DNA from: Spirochaetales bacterium
GTDB taxonomy: Bacteria > Spirochaetota > Spirochaetia > Sphaerochaetales > Sphaerochaetaceae
Assembly (NCBI GenBank): GCA_012800465.1
Contig: JAAZJI010000084.1
Span: 1 to 13,472, forward strand
Direction: 5' to 3'
Length of the DNA: 13,472 bases
The position numbers and the translations under genes were made by a program. The notes under the pieces are model-generated. The model saw only the letters and a program-made list of their open reading frames with translations, had not been told where the DNA came from and made no database searches. Numbering within the stretch: the first letter of the stretch is position 1; each line of letters opens with the position of its first letter. This document shows, piece after piece, positions 7,572 through 13,472 of this stretch.

Positions 7572-8183
7572 GTGTCTTACGCACGGATCGTCAGGGAGCC
7601 CGGGAAGGGAGGGTATCAGCTCCTCCCGCACGAGGGTTCCCCTTTTTATATCTCCTCGGATCTGCTGTGCGCCTACAACCTGAGGGTCGATCAGGAGGTT
7701 GACGAAGCGCTCGCTACCGAGCTCTTTAGGGAAAGTCAAAAACGGAAGTGCTATGCCCAAGGTCTTTCCTACCTCGCCCGAAGCGAACACACCACGTTCC
7801 ACCTTGTCCGGAAGTTGGCCGGGAAGGGATATCCGAAAGAGATCATCGACGAGACCGTCGGTCGGCTGACCGACGAGGGGGCGCTGAGCGATCTGCGCTA
7901 CGCCCGGCTCTTCATCGAACGCCGGCAGCGCAAGAATCCCGAAGGTCGATCGCGCCTCGCTCAGCGTCTTGCCGAGCGGGGGGTCAAGAACGATGCCGCC
8001 GAGCAGGCCTTGGATGAGCTCTTCACCGAAGAGCTCATCGCCGTCTATGTCGCCAAGGCGGTGGACCGGGCCGGGGCCGTCCATCCGGACAGGCCCGTCC
8101 GGGACCTTCTCCGTCGATGGGGATTCTCCTCCCATGAGATCCGAACGGGGCTTGAACGCTCCGGGATCGATGAAGTACCGTGA
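7572..8183 (+). CDS. recX: RecX family regulatory protein
   Basis: RecX binds RecA filaments and restrains recombination. The 203-residue product has the helical three-repeat character of the family: SEHTTFHLVRKLAGKGYPKEIIDETVGRL (first repeat), then TDEGALSDLRYARLFIERR, the most typical RecX segment, and RLAQRLAERGVKNDAAEQAL. A further repeat near the C-terminus has RRWGFSSHEIRTGLE. About 55 N-terminal residues are less conserved, as is usual. It starts with GTG one base after the rpsI stop and has no clear ribosome-binding site, so translation is probably coupled to rpsI. recA itself is not in the window. Being in a ribosomal protein operon would tie its expression to growth. Confidence 0.85.
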   Translation: MSYARIVREPGKGGYQLLPHEGSPFYISSDLLCAYNLRVDQEVDEALATELFRESQKRKCYAQGLSYLARSEHTTFHLVRKLAGKGYPKEIIDETVGRLTDEGALSDLRYARLFIERRQRKNPEGRSRLAQRLAERGVKNDAAEQALDELFTEELIAVYVAKAVDRAGAVHPDRPVRDLLRRWGFSSHEIRTGLERSGIDEVP

Positions 8184-8190
8184 AGCCGAG

Positions 8191-8808
8191 ATGAAGAAGA
8201 TTCTTGCGCTATGTGTTATCACCCTGCTTCTCGCCCCCGGACTCTCGGCATTCCGCTTCGAGTACTCCGAAGACCTCGACCGGATCGGCGATGCGGGGAT
8301 GTATCTGAGCCTGGCTCTTCCGGGAACCCTTCTCCTTGAAGCGGAGAAGGAGGCCTATCCCTCCCTGGTGCTCAGCTATGGAGCCACCCTCGGTGCCGGC
8401 TACCTCGTCCGGACCGTTCTGAAAGAGGCGATAACCGCCCAAAGGCCCTATGTGGGTCATCCCGACGCCCCGCCTCCAAGCGGCGACGATTACAGGAGCT
8501 TCCCCAGCGGACACGCCCTCCTTTCCTTCGCCTCGGCGGCGTACCTGCAGACGGCGGTGTGCCTCCGGCATCCGGATTCGACGCTGCTGAGATCGATGGC
8601 GGTCGCCAACTGGATCCTGGCGGCCGCCACCTCGACCCTTCGGGTCGTGGGGGGCTCCCACCACGTCCGGGACGTCCTTGCGGGTGCGGCGATCGGGGGA
8701 GGGCTCGGCTTTCTCGGCCCCTTCATCACCGACAGGCTGCAACAGCGTGACGGAGATGCACCCCGGGTGCTGATCGGTCAGGCGGTCGGGGTGCATCTCT
8801 CCTATTGA
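8191..8808 (+). CDS. PAP2 superfamily phosphatase with signal peptide
   Basis: A 205-residue acid phosphatase/phosphatidic-acid-phosphatase-like enzyme. The three active-site motifs are in place: K78...R85-P86 (KEAITAQRP), P105-S-G-H108 (FPSGHALL) and R151...H157...D161 (LRVVGGSHHVRD, with leucine where serine often precedes the arginine). A signal peptide is clear (MKK, hydrophobic stretch, cut probably after GLSA at residue 20), so it acts outside the cytoplasmic membrane. Hydrophobic segments around the motifs suggest partial membrane embedding. The substrate may be undecaprenyl pyrophosphate, phosphatidic acid or another phospholipid; the sequence does not decide. An upstream in-frame ATG at 8170 exists, but 8191 gives the proper signal peptide. 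It follows recX by seven bases. A 13-bp inverted repeat occupies its last codons. Confidence 0.85.
   Translation: MKKILALCVITLLLAPGLSAFRFEYSEDLDRIGDAGMYLSLALPGTLLLEAEKEAYPSLVLSYGATLGAGYLVRTVLKEAITAQRPYVGHPDAPPPSGDDYRSFPSGHALLSFASAAYLQTAVCLRHPDSTLLRSMAVANWILAAATSTLRVVGGSHHVRDVLAGAAIGGGLGFLGPFITDRLQQRDGDAPRVLIGQAVGVHLSY
8753..8799. repeat. 13-bp perfect inverted repeat in the 3' end of the PAP2 gene
   Basis: GAGATGCACCCCG (8753-8765) and CGGGGTGCATCTC (8787-8799) are exact reverse complements separated by 21 bases. The arms lie in codons of the last 18 residues of the PAP2 protein, ending seven bases before its stop. A third, partial copy GGGTGC (8765-8770) can compete for pairing with the first arm. 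The stem sits between convergent PAP2 and trpB, whose stops are six bases apart, so it may end transcription from both sides. It lacks a U-tract on either strand. Confidence 0.75.
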
Positions 8809-8814
8809 GAAAGA

Positions 8815-10104
8815 TCACTTCGTCCTGATGTGGGCGAGGAACTCCTTGAACCCGTCCCGGTTGTTCGTCGCTTCCGGCTCATACTCCTCCAGCGGGTAGT
8901 GCTCCAGCACGAAGTCGATGTCCTTGTCCCCCCGGCCGGAGAGGTTCACCAGGATGACCTCATCCGGGCCCATCGTCTGAGCCAGCTTGATCGCGTACGC
9001 CACGGCGTGGCTCGATTCGAGGGCGGGGATGATCCCCTCCATCCGCGAGAGGCCGTAGAACGCCTCCACCGCTTCGCGGTCGGTGATCGATTCGTAGATC
9101 ACCCGCTTGATCGTGTGGAGGAAGGAGTGCTGCGGTCCGACGCCGGGGTAGTCCAGGCCGCTGGCGATCGAATAGACCGGAAGCGCCTCCCCCTTGTCAT
9201 CCTGAAGCACGAGACTTCGGAAACCGTGAAGGATCCCCACGCTTCCCTTTGTGATCGTCGCGGCGTGGTAGGGGGTGTCCAATCACTTTCCCGCCGGCTC
9301 GACGCCGTAGATCGCCACGTCCGTGTCGTCGAGGAACGCGCTGAAGATCCCCATCGCGTTCGATCCGCCGCCGATGCACGCCACGATCGCCTCGGGCAGG
9401 CGCCCGATCATCTCCCGGATCTGCTCCTTCGCCTCGATGCCGACGATCGACTGGAAGTCCCGGACCATCATCGGGAAGGGGTGGGGGCCGACGACCGAGC
9501 CGATGCAGTAGATCTGGTCAACCGGATCGCCCAGATACGCTTCAAACGCGGCATCGACCGCGTCCTTGAGGGATTGGGTCCCTCGTTCGACTTCGATGAC
9601 CTTCGCCCCGAGGATCTTCATCCGGCTGACGTTCGGCGCCTCTTTTTTGACATCGACGCTTCCCATGTAGATGTCGCACTCCAGGCCCATCAGCGCCGCG
9701 GCGGTGGCGAGGGCCACGCCATGCTGGCCCGCCCCGGTCTCGGCGATCACCTTCTTCTTGCCCATCGCCTTGGCCAAGAGAACTTCACCGAGACAGTGGT
9801 TGATCTTATGGGCGCCGGTATGGTTGAGGTCTTCCCGTTTCAGGTAGATCTGAGCGCCTCCGACCGCCTCGCTGAGCCGTTTGGCGTGGTAGATCGGGGA
9901 GGGGCGACCCACGTAGTGCTTGCGCAGGTCCATCAGCTCTTCGATGAACGCGGGGTCCTCGACGATCTTCCGATAGGAGCGGTCGATCTCCTTCATCACC
10001 TCTTCCAGGTTCGGAGGAAGGTATGCTCCTCCATATTCGCCGAAGTATCCTTCGCTGTTCGGCAGGTCTTTCGTGTTGATTGCTTTCGTCAGTTCATTCG
10101 CCAT
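8815..10104 (-). pseudogene. trpB: Tryptophan synthase beta chain interrupted by in-frame TGA
   Basis: TrpB is a PLP enzyme that joins indole and serine to give tryptophan. Residues 1-273 carry the [10 protein letters not shown] opening, the PLP lysine K100 (HTGAHKIN), ETGAGQHG, and the phosphate-binding GGGSNA. Codon 274 is TGA. The frame continues with [30 protein letters not shown] and the final LSGRGDKD, all classic TrpB. With the TGA read as an amino acid, the length is 429 residues, a little longer than typical TrpB (about 400) through a tail after SGRGDKD. The aligned residue in this family is normally glycine (VEPAG-x-G), which a one-base change of GGA would turn into TGA. The start at 10104 has AAGGAGA seven bases upstream; the frame is open to 10149 but without support. 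No trpA is adjacent, so it would serve indole salvage if functional. Truncated at 273 it would lack the C-terminal part of the active site. Confidence 0.88.
9283..9285 (-). other. In-frame TGA stop inside trpB
   Basis: The codons read GCG GGA AAG-type then TGA TTG GAC ACC on the minus strand (protein GVEPAGK, stop, LDTPYH). Both sides are conserved TrpB in the same frame. A TTG directly follows the stop and could in theory restart translation, but there is no good ribosome-binding site. Selenocysteine is unlikely because the family has glycine, not cysteine, at this place and I see no convincing SECIS stem just downstream. Confidence 0.9.
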
Positions 10105-10127
10105 GAGAAATCTCCTTGATGATCGGG

Positions 10128-10157
10128 ATGTTACTGTAGACAGAAACATTATGTCAA
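10128..10157 (-). promoter_or_regulatory. Promoter of trpB
   Basis: On the minus strand a consensus -35 TTGACA (10152-10157) is followed after 18 bases by TAACAT (10128-10133, four of six). Transcription would start near 10121, only about 17 bases before the trpB ATG, which just fits the ribosome-binding site at 10111-10117. Such a short leader leaves no room for a T-box, leader peptide or attenuator, so control would have to be at the promoter. Confidence 0.6.
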
Positions 10158-10173
10158 CACATTTTCGGAAAAA

Positions 10174-10191
10174 GTTTCTCTAAAAAGAAAC
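10174..10191. promoter_or_regulatory. GTTTCT-N6-AGAAAC palindrome upstream of trpB promoter
   Basis: GTTTCT (10174-10179) and AGAAAC (10186-10191) form a perfect inverted repeat with a 6-base spacer, about 17 bases upstream of the -35 box. A third copy, AGAAAC, lies at 10142-10147 between the -35 and -10 boxes. This is the layout of an operator. On the minus strand the stem is also followed by five T residues, so it may instead be a weak second terminator after trxA. Confidence 0.45.
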
Positions 10192-10216
10192 ACGAGATTC
10201 TTAGTTCTTCCAATGT

Positions 10217-10247
10217 AAAAAAATACCCCCACAAGAAAATGTGGGGG
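10217..10247 (-). terminator. Intrinsic terminator of trxA
   Basis: Read on the minus strand, CCCCCACA, a 6-base TTTTCT loop and TGTGGGGG make a perfect 8-bp stem followed by a TATTTTTTT tract. It begins 18 bases after the trxA stop and separates trxA from trpB, which has its own promoter. It is the only textbook Rho-independent terminator I see in the window. Confidence 0.93.
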
Positions 10248-10265
10248 CATTGATATCGAAATGTC

Positions 10266-10583
10266 TTACGCGAGTCCGACCGCCCGTTTCAGGGTGGCGC
10301 CGTCGCGGACGCCGATCGCCTTGTTGATCACTTCGCCGTTCTTGTAGATGAGCAGGGTCGGAATCGACTGGATCCCGTAGGCCATCGCGAGCTCGCGCTC
10401 TTCATCGACGTTGACCTTGACGATCTTCAGCTGGTCGGCCGTATATTGCTTCGCCAGATCTTCGAGAATCGGGCCCTGCATCCGGCAGGGTCCGCACCAG
10501 GGTGCCCAGAAGTCGACGATGACCGGTGCCTTGCTTTTGAGCACTTCGCTTTCGTAGGTGCTCTTGTTCACATGTTTAATCAT
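10266..10583 (-). CDS. trxA: Thioredoxin
   Basis: A 105-residue cytoplasmic thiol-disulfide reductant. The active site is WCGPC with cysteines at 30 and 33, in the usual context DFWAPWCGPCRM; the residue after the second cysteine is arginine where lysine is common, a frequent variant. The structural cis-proline is present in SIPTLLIYKNGE, and the length matches single-domain thioredoxin. AGGAG sits six bases before the ATG. It is a single-gene unit, with its own promoter upstream and a strong terminator downstream. Thioredoxin reductase is not in the window. Confidence 0.95.
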   Translation of the reverse strand: MIKHVNKSTYESEVLKSKAPVIVDFWAPWCGPCRMQGPILEDLAKQYTADQLKIVKVNVDEERELAMAYGIQSIPTLLIYKNGEVINKAIGVRDGATLKRAVGLA

Positions 10584-10630
10584 TCCATTCTCCTATCAGG
10601 TTGTGTACCATAGTGGTGTTATCGAAGAGT

Positions 10631-10659
10631 AAGATACTATATTTATTTGCTAATGACAA
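10631..10659 (-). promoter_or_regulatory. Probable promoter of trxA
   Basis: TTGTCA (10654-10659) and TATCTT (10631-10636) on the minus strand are 17 bases apart, matching five and four of six consensus bases. A start near 10624 would give a leader of about 40 bases. The surrounding AT-rich pocket also serves the divergent dipeptidase gene, whose possible -10 TATATT (10638-10643) lacks a good -35. Confidence 0.45.
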
Positions 10660-10674
10660 CTACTTGGGGGCATC

Positions 10675-11589
10675 ATGGTGGACACTCCGGTCATCGATCT
10701 GCATATCGATACGATCTATGCTTTGGCCAACCGCTTTTCGAGCGGGGATCTTTGCTCGAACACCGGTCATGTCGATCTCCAGAGGATGAAGACCCTGCAG
10801 GGAATGACGAGCTGCTTCGCCCTCTTCGTCGATGGGAAGGAGACTCCCGAGAGGTGGAACGCCGTCAATGAGCTGTACCGATGTTTTCTCAAGCGGATGG
10901 ATGAGAACGGTGAAACGATCACCCATGTCCGCACGGCCGAAAATCCGGTGGGATGCCACGCCATTCTCAGCATCGAGGAAGGGGGGGTCCTCGAAGGGGA
11001 CCTTGGCCGGTTGGAGGTCCTCCGCTCGTGGGGGGTGCGGTTGATGACGATCGGGTGGAACTGGGAGAACGAGCTCGGGTTTCCCCACAATCGGAAAGGG
11101 GGTCTCAAACCCTTCGGTCATCAGGTCGTCAAGCGGATGGAGGAGCTGAAGATCCTCGTCGACGTCTCCCATCTCAACGACGAGGGGATCGACGACATCA
11201 CCACGGTCGCCAGGCGACCGGTCGTCACCAGCCATTCCAACTGCCGGAGCGTCTGCGACCACAGCCGGAACCTCAGCGACGAGCTGATCGCAAAGATCGC
11301 TGAAACCGGCGGGGTGGTCGGGCTCACCTTCTGTCCACCGTTCGTCACGCGGCATTCGACCCACACCTCCGTCGAGGCGCTGGTGGCCCATGCAAGGCAC
11401 CTGTACAAGGTCGGCGGCTCGGAGGTCCTCGCCCTCGGGACCGATTACGACGGATTCACCGGCACATGCGAGGTCCGGGGCTACCAGGATCTCCACATTC
11501 TCCATGCGGCGCTCGGGAAGGCGGGGTTCTCTTCATCCCTCCTGGAGGGGTTTTGGTACAGGAACGCCCGGCGGGTGCTGGGCGCCTGA
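10675..11589 (+). CDS. Peptidase family M19 (membrane/renal-type) dipeptidase
   Basis: A 304-residue zinc-dependent dipeptidase of the amidohydrolase fold. Probable metal ligands are H10 and D12 (DLHID), E101 (SIEEGG), H166 (DVSHLN) and H187 (TSHSN), with the catalytic-loop aspartate D257 (GTDYDGF). There is no signal peptide or membrane segment, so the enzyme is probably cytoplasmic, as in most bacterial members. It would split dipeptides, perhaps those imported by an Opp/Dpp system, but the opp operon here is 8 kb away and any link is inference. The start at 10675 gives the family N-terminus VIDLHxDT; the ribosome-binding site is a weak GGGGG. It converges on the glycerate kinase gene, with three bases between the stops and no recognisable terminator. 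Confidence 0.9.
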   Translation: MVDTPVIDLHIDTIYALANRFSSGDLCSNTGHVDLQRMKTLQGMTSCFALFVDGKETPERWNAVNELYRCFLKRMDENGETITHVRTAENPVGCHAILSIEEGGVLEGDLGRLEVLRSWGVRLMTIGWNWENELGFPHNRKGGLKPFGHQVVKRMEELKILVDVSHLNDEGIDDITTVARRPVVTSHSNCRSVCDHSRNLSDELIAKIAETGGVVGLTFCPPFVTRHSTHTSVEALVAHARHLYKVGGSEVLALGTDYDGFTGTCEVRGYQDLHILHAALGKAGFSSSLLEGFWYRNARRVLGA

Positions 11590-11592
11590 TCG

Positions 11593-12726
11593 CTACCACC
11601 CCATCGTCTTGAGGAAGCGGGCGAGGTTGTCGACCGTCTTCAAGAGATCCAGCTTGGCCCGATGTTTCGCTTCCTTGAAGGGGATCGCCAGTCGGTTGAT
11701 CGAGAAGATCGCGGCGACTCCCTCGTCATACGCTCCGTCGGCGTCATCGGCGATATCACCGACCAGCGCGATGACCGGAACGCCGCTCTTCTTCGTCCGG
11801 CGGCCGACTCCGATGACCACCTTGCCGCGAAGGGACTGCCCGTCGATCTTGCCCTCTCCGGTGATGACCATGTCGGTCTCTCCGAGAAGCTCGTCGAAGT
11901 GGACGGCGTCGAGAACCGTTTCGATGCCCATCTGGAGTTCGCTGTCGAAGAACGCGGCCATTCCTCCACCCATGCCGCCGGCGGCTCCGCTGCCGGGTAT
12001 TGTCTGGACATCGAGGTCGAGGTCGGATTCGATCACCTTCGCAAGCGATCTGAGGTTCGCATCCAGGAGCTTCACCATCTCGGGATCCGCCCCCTTCTGG
12101 GGGCCGAAGATGTAGGCGGCGCCCGTTTCCCCGTAAAACGGGTTGTCGATGTCGCACATCGTGATGATCGTCACCCCGTCGAGGATCGGGTTTCTGGTTG
12201 ACCGGTCGATCGAAGCGATCTCACCGAGAGTGCCTCCGGTGGGGATGAAGGAGTCGTCTTCCTTGTTCCGGAAGGTGACCCCGCAGGCGGCGGCGGCTCC
12301 GCACCCCCCGTCGTTGGTCGCCGATCCTCCGAGGCCGACGATGATGCGCTTGCATCCTTCCTTCGCCGCGGCGAGGATCAGCTCGCCGACGCCGTAGGTC
12401 GTCGTCCGATCCGGCCTCAGCGTGTCGCCGACGAGGGGAAGACCGGCGCACGCCGCCATTTCGATGACCGCGACCTTGTCCGGCAGCACTCCGTAGAAGC
12501 TCTCCATCGCTTCGCCGAAGGGACCTTGGACGGTCAGATGCTTTTTCTCTCCGCCGAGGGCCTGCAGGAATGCGTCGACGCTGCCTTCGCCGCCATCGGC
12601 GACGGGGATCGAGCGGATCTTCGCATCGGGATAATGGGTCAGAAGACCCTCTTCGACGATTCCGCAGATTTCAGCGGAACTCATGGTTCCCTTGAATGAA
12701 TCGGGGATCAGAAGAAAGCGTTTCAT
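11593..12726 (-). CDS. glxK: Glycerate kinase (GlxK/GarK family)
   Basis: This 377-residue enzyme phosphorylates D-glycerate using ATP, normally giving 2-phosphoglycerate in this family, which feeds glycolysis. The N-terminal PDSFKGTMSSAE, the VADGGEGSVDA block and GLGGSATNDGG are hallmark segments of glycerate kinase type 1. A glycine-rich GSGAAGGMGGG stretch and the TGEGKIDGQSLRGK segment are also typical. Length is normal. The ATG at 12726 has AAGGAG six bases upstream. No glyoxylate carboligase, tartronate reductase or serine-pathway gene is nearby, so the glycerate source is unknown. The trkH gene is 70 bases upstream on the same strand; I see no convincing promoter or terminator in between, so co-transcription is possible. 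Confidence 0.93.
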   Translation of the reverse strand: MKRFLLIPDSFKGTMSSAEICGIVEEGLLTHYPDAKIRSIPVADGGEGSVDAFLQALGGEKKHLTVQGPFGEAMESFYGVLPDKVAVIEMAACAGLPLVGDTLRPDRTTTYGVGELILAAAKEGCKRIIVGLGGSATNDGGCGAAAACGVTFRNKEDDSFIPTGGTLGEIASIDRSTRNPILDGVTIITMCDIDNPFYGETGAAYIFGPQKGADPEMVKLLDANLRSLAKVIESDLDLDVQTIPGSGAAGGMGGGMAAFFDSELQMGIETVLDAVHFDELLGETDMVITGEGKIDGQSLRGKVVIGVGRRTKKSGVPVIALVGDIADDADGAYDEGVAAIFSINRLAIPFKEAKHRAKLDLLKTVDNLARFLKTMGW

Positions 12727-12796
12727 ATGATGCTCCTTGCACTAGTGATGCTAGAGGATAGTGTACCGCGGTCGAAGCTGAAATGAAAGAAGATAT

Positions 12797-13472
12797 TCAC
12801 CGTTTCCAGAAGGTCCTGGTGAACAGGGCATAGACGGTGAAGAGTTCGAGCCGGCCTGCCAGCATCAGAAAGGAGCAGACCCACTTGTAGAAAGCGGGGA
12901 AGAAGCCGAAGTTGTCCCGAGGTCCGACATCGGCAAAGCCGATTCCGATGTTCCCCAGACAGAGAAAGGAGGCGCTGATGCTGGTGAAGACGTCCGTTCC
13001 GCTGGATGAGAGGATCAGGGCCCCGACCAGGCCGGTGAAGATGTATGCCCCGACGAAGGTGGCGATCACGTTGATCACGTCGGGGGAGAGGATCGTCTCC
13101 CCGATGCGGATCTGGAACACTCCTTTGGGGTGGACCCGTTTCTTCAGCTGGTAGCGGGCCAGCTTGAAGAGGGCGACGATCCTGACCACCTTGATCCCTC
13201 CGGCGGTGGATCCGGCCGATCCGCCGATGAAGAAGAGGAAGAAGAGGATCATCTGGCTGAAGGCGGGCCAGGTCTCATAATCGGCGGTGGTGAAACCCGT
13301 GGTGGTCATGACCGAGATGTTCTGGAATGCGCTGTAGCGAAGACTCGTCCAAAAGGAGGGGAACGTCTTGCTGACCGTCATATATGCGGCGGAAACGATG
13401 ATCGCAGTCCCCAGGATTCCCAGATAGGCCCGCAGCTCGGTGTCACGGAAGACGTTTTTCGCCTTGCCGACG
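12797..13472 (-). CDS. trkH: TrkH-type potassium transporter subunit, C-terminal part
   Basis: The right edge cuts the gene; 224 codons of the C-terminal half are present and open to the edge (reading VGKAKNVFRDTELRAYLG at the cut). It is a membrane subunit of a Trk/Ktr K+ uptake system. Two of the four pore loops are visible: VMTTTGFTTADY and CLGNIGIGF, each with the selectivity-filter glycine. Between them is the conserved GGSAGSTAGGIKVVR segment, and the end MLAGRLELFTVYALF is the typical TrkH C-terminal helix. A TrkA/KtrA regulatory partner is not in the window. An ATG at 13381 falls inside conserved sequence and is not the true start. Confidence 0.92.
   Translation of the reverse strand, partial: VGKAKNVFRDTELRAYLGILGTAIIVSAAYMTVSKTFPSFWTSLRYSAFQNISVMTTTGFTTADYETWPAFSQMILFFLFFIGGSAGSTAGGIKVVRIVALFKLARYQLKKRVHPKGVFQIRIGETILSPDVINVIATFVGAYIFTGLVGALILSSSGTDVFTSISASFLCLGNIGIGFADVGPRDNFGFFPAFYKWVCSFLMLAGRLELFTVYALFTRTFWKR

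Noticed and set aside
9283..9285. Selenocysteine at the trpB TGA
   Set aside because: The family has glycine here rather than cysteine and no convincing SECIS stem was seen directly downstream.
1009..9285. Genome-wide codon reassignment (TAG or TGA as sense, for example the UGA-glycine code)
   Set aside because: Both codons end several intact genes in this window, and no other in-frame TAG or TGA occurs in the conserved genes.
8830..10119. Plus-strand ORF of 429 codons antisense to trpB
   Set aside because: Composition is that of an antisense shadow and trpB on the other strand is unmistakable.
12736..12775. Possible promoter between trkH and glxK
   Set aside because: TACACT or TATCCT could be a -10, but no acceptable -35 stands at the right distance.

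Overview
The window is a compact, GC-rich bacterial chromosome segment with thirteen protein-coding loci and no tRNA, rRNA, CRISPR array or insertion sequence that I can recognise. The mix of housekeeping genes (rimO, a PcrA/UvrD helicase, rplM-rpsI, recX, trxA) with transport and salvage genes points to a free-living or gut-type anaerobe. A Spirochaetota (Sphaerochaeta-like) origin would fit the OppC with a huge extracytoplasmic insert, the rpsI-recX adjacency and the lone TrpB. That placement is from memory of these groups and is low confidence.

Layout. (1) 1-2636, minus strand: an oligopeptide/dipeptide ABC importer operon read oppB-oppC-oppD, with oppD running off the left edge and a promoter plus leader hairpin ahead of oppB. 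(2) 2800-6362, plus strand: rimO overlapping a PcrA/UvrD-like helicase. (3) 6363-6713: a 351-base gene-free, hairpin-rich stretch with a good promoter at its start; it is the probable long leader of the ribosomal protein genes. (4) 6714-8808, plus strand: rplM, rpsI, recX and a signal-peptide PAP2 phosphatase, tightly packed. (5) 8815-10583, minus strand: trpB and trxA, each with its own promoter and separated by a strong intrinsic terminator. (6) 10675-11589, plus strand: an M19 dipeptidase. (7) 11593-13472, minus strand: a glycerate kinase and, upstream of it, the C-terminal half of a TrkH-type K+ transporter cut by the right edge.

The most notable observation is that two otherwise intact, well-conserved genes each carry one in-frame stop: oppC has TAG at 1009-1011 and trpB has TGA at 9283-9285. 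In both cases the frame continues cleanly on the far side and the downstream protein is clearly the rest of the same family. TAG and TGA are both used as ordinary terminators elsewhere in the window (TAG four times, TGA six times, TAA three times), so wholesale reassignment of either codon is unlikely. Recent inactivation, assembly or sequencing error, strain variation, or local readthrough remain open.

Functionally, the peptide importer and the M19 dipeptidase would fit peptide uptake and hydrolysis, and the lone TrpB would fit salvage of tryptophan from indole, but these links are inferences from neighbourhood only. I did not find a convincing new multi-gene system. The best candidates for something undescribed are the OppC insert domain, the structured rplM leader, and the 13-bp perfect inverted repeat built into the last codons of the PAP2 gene.
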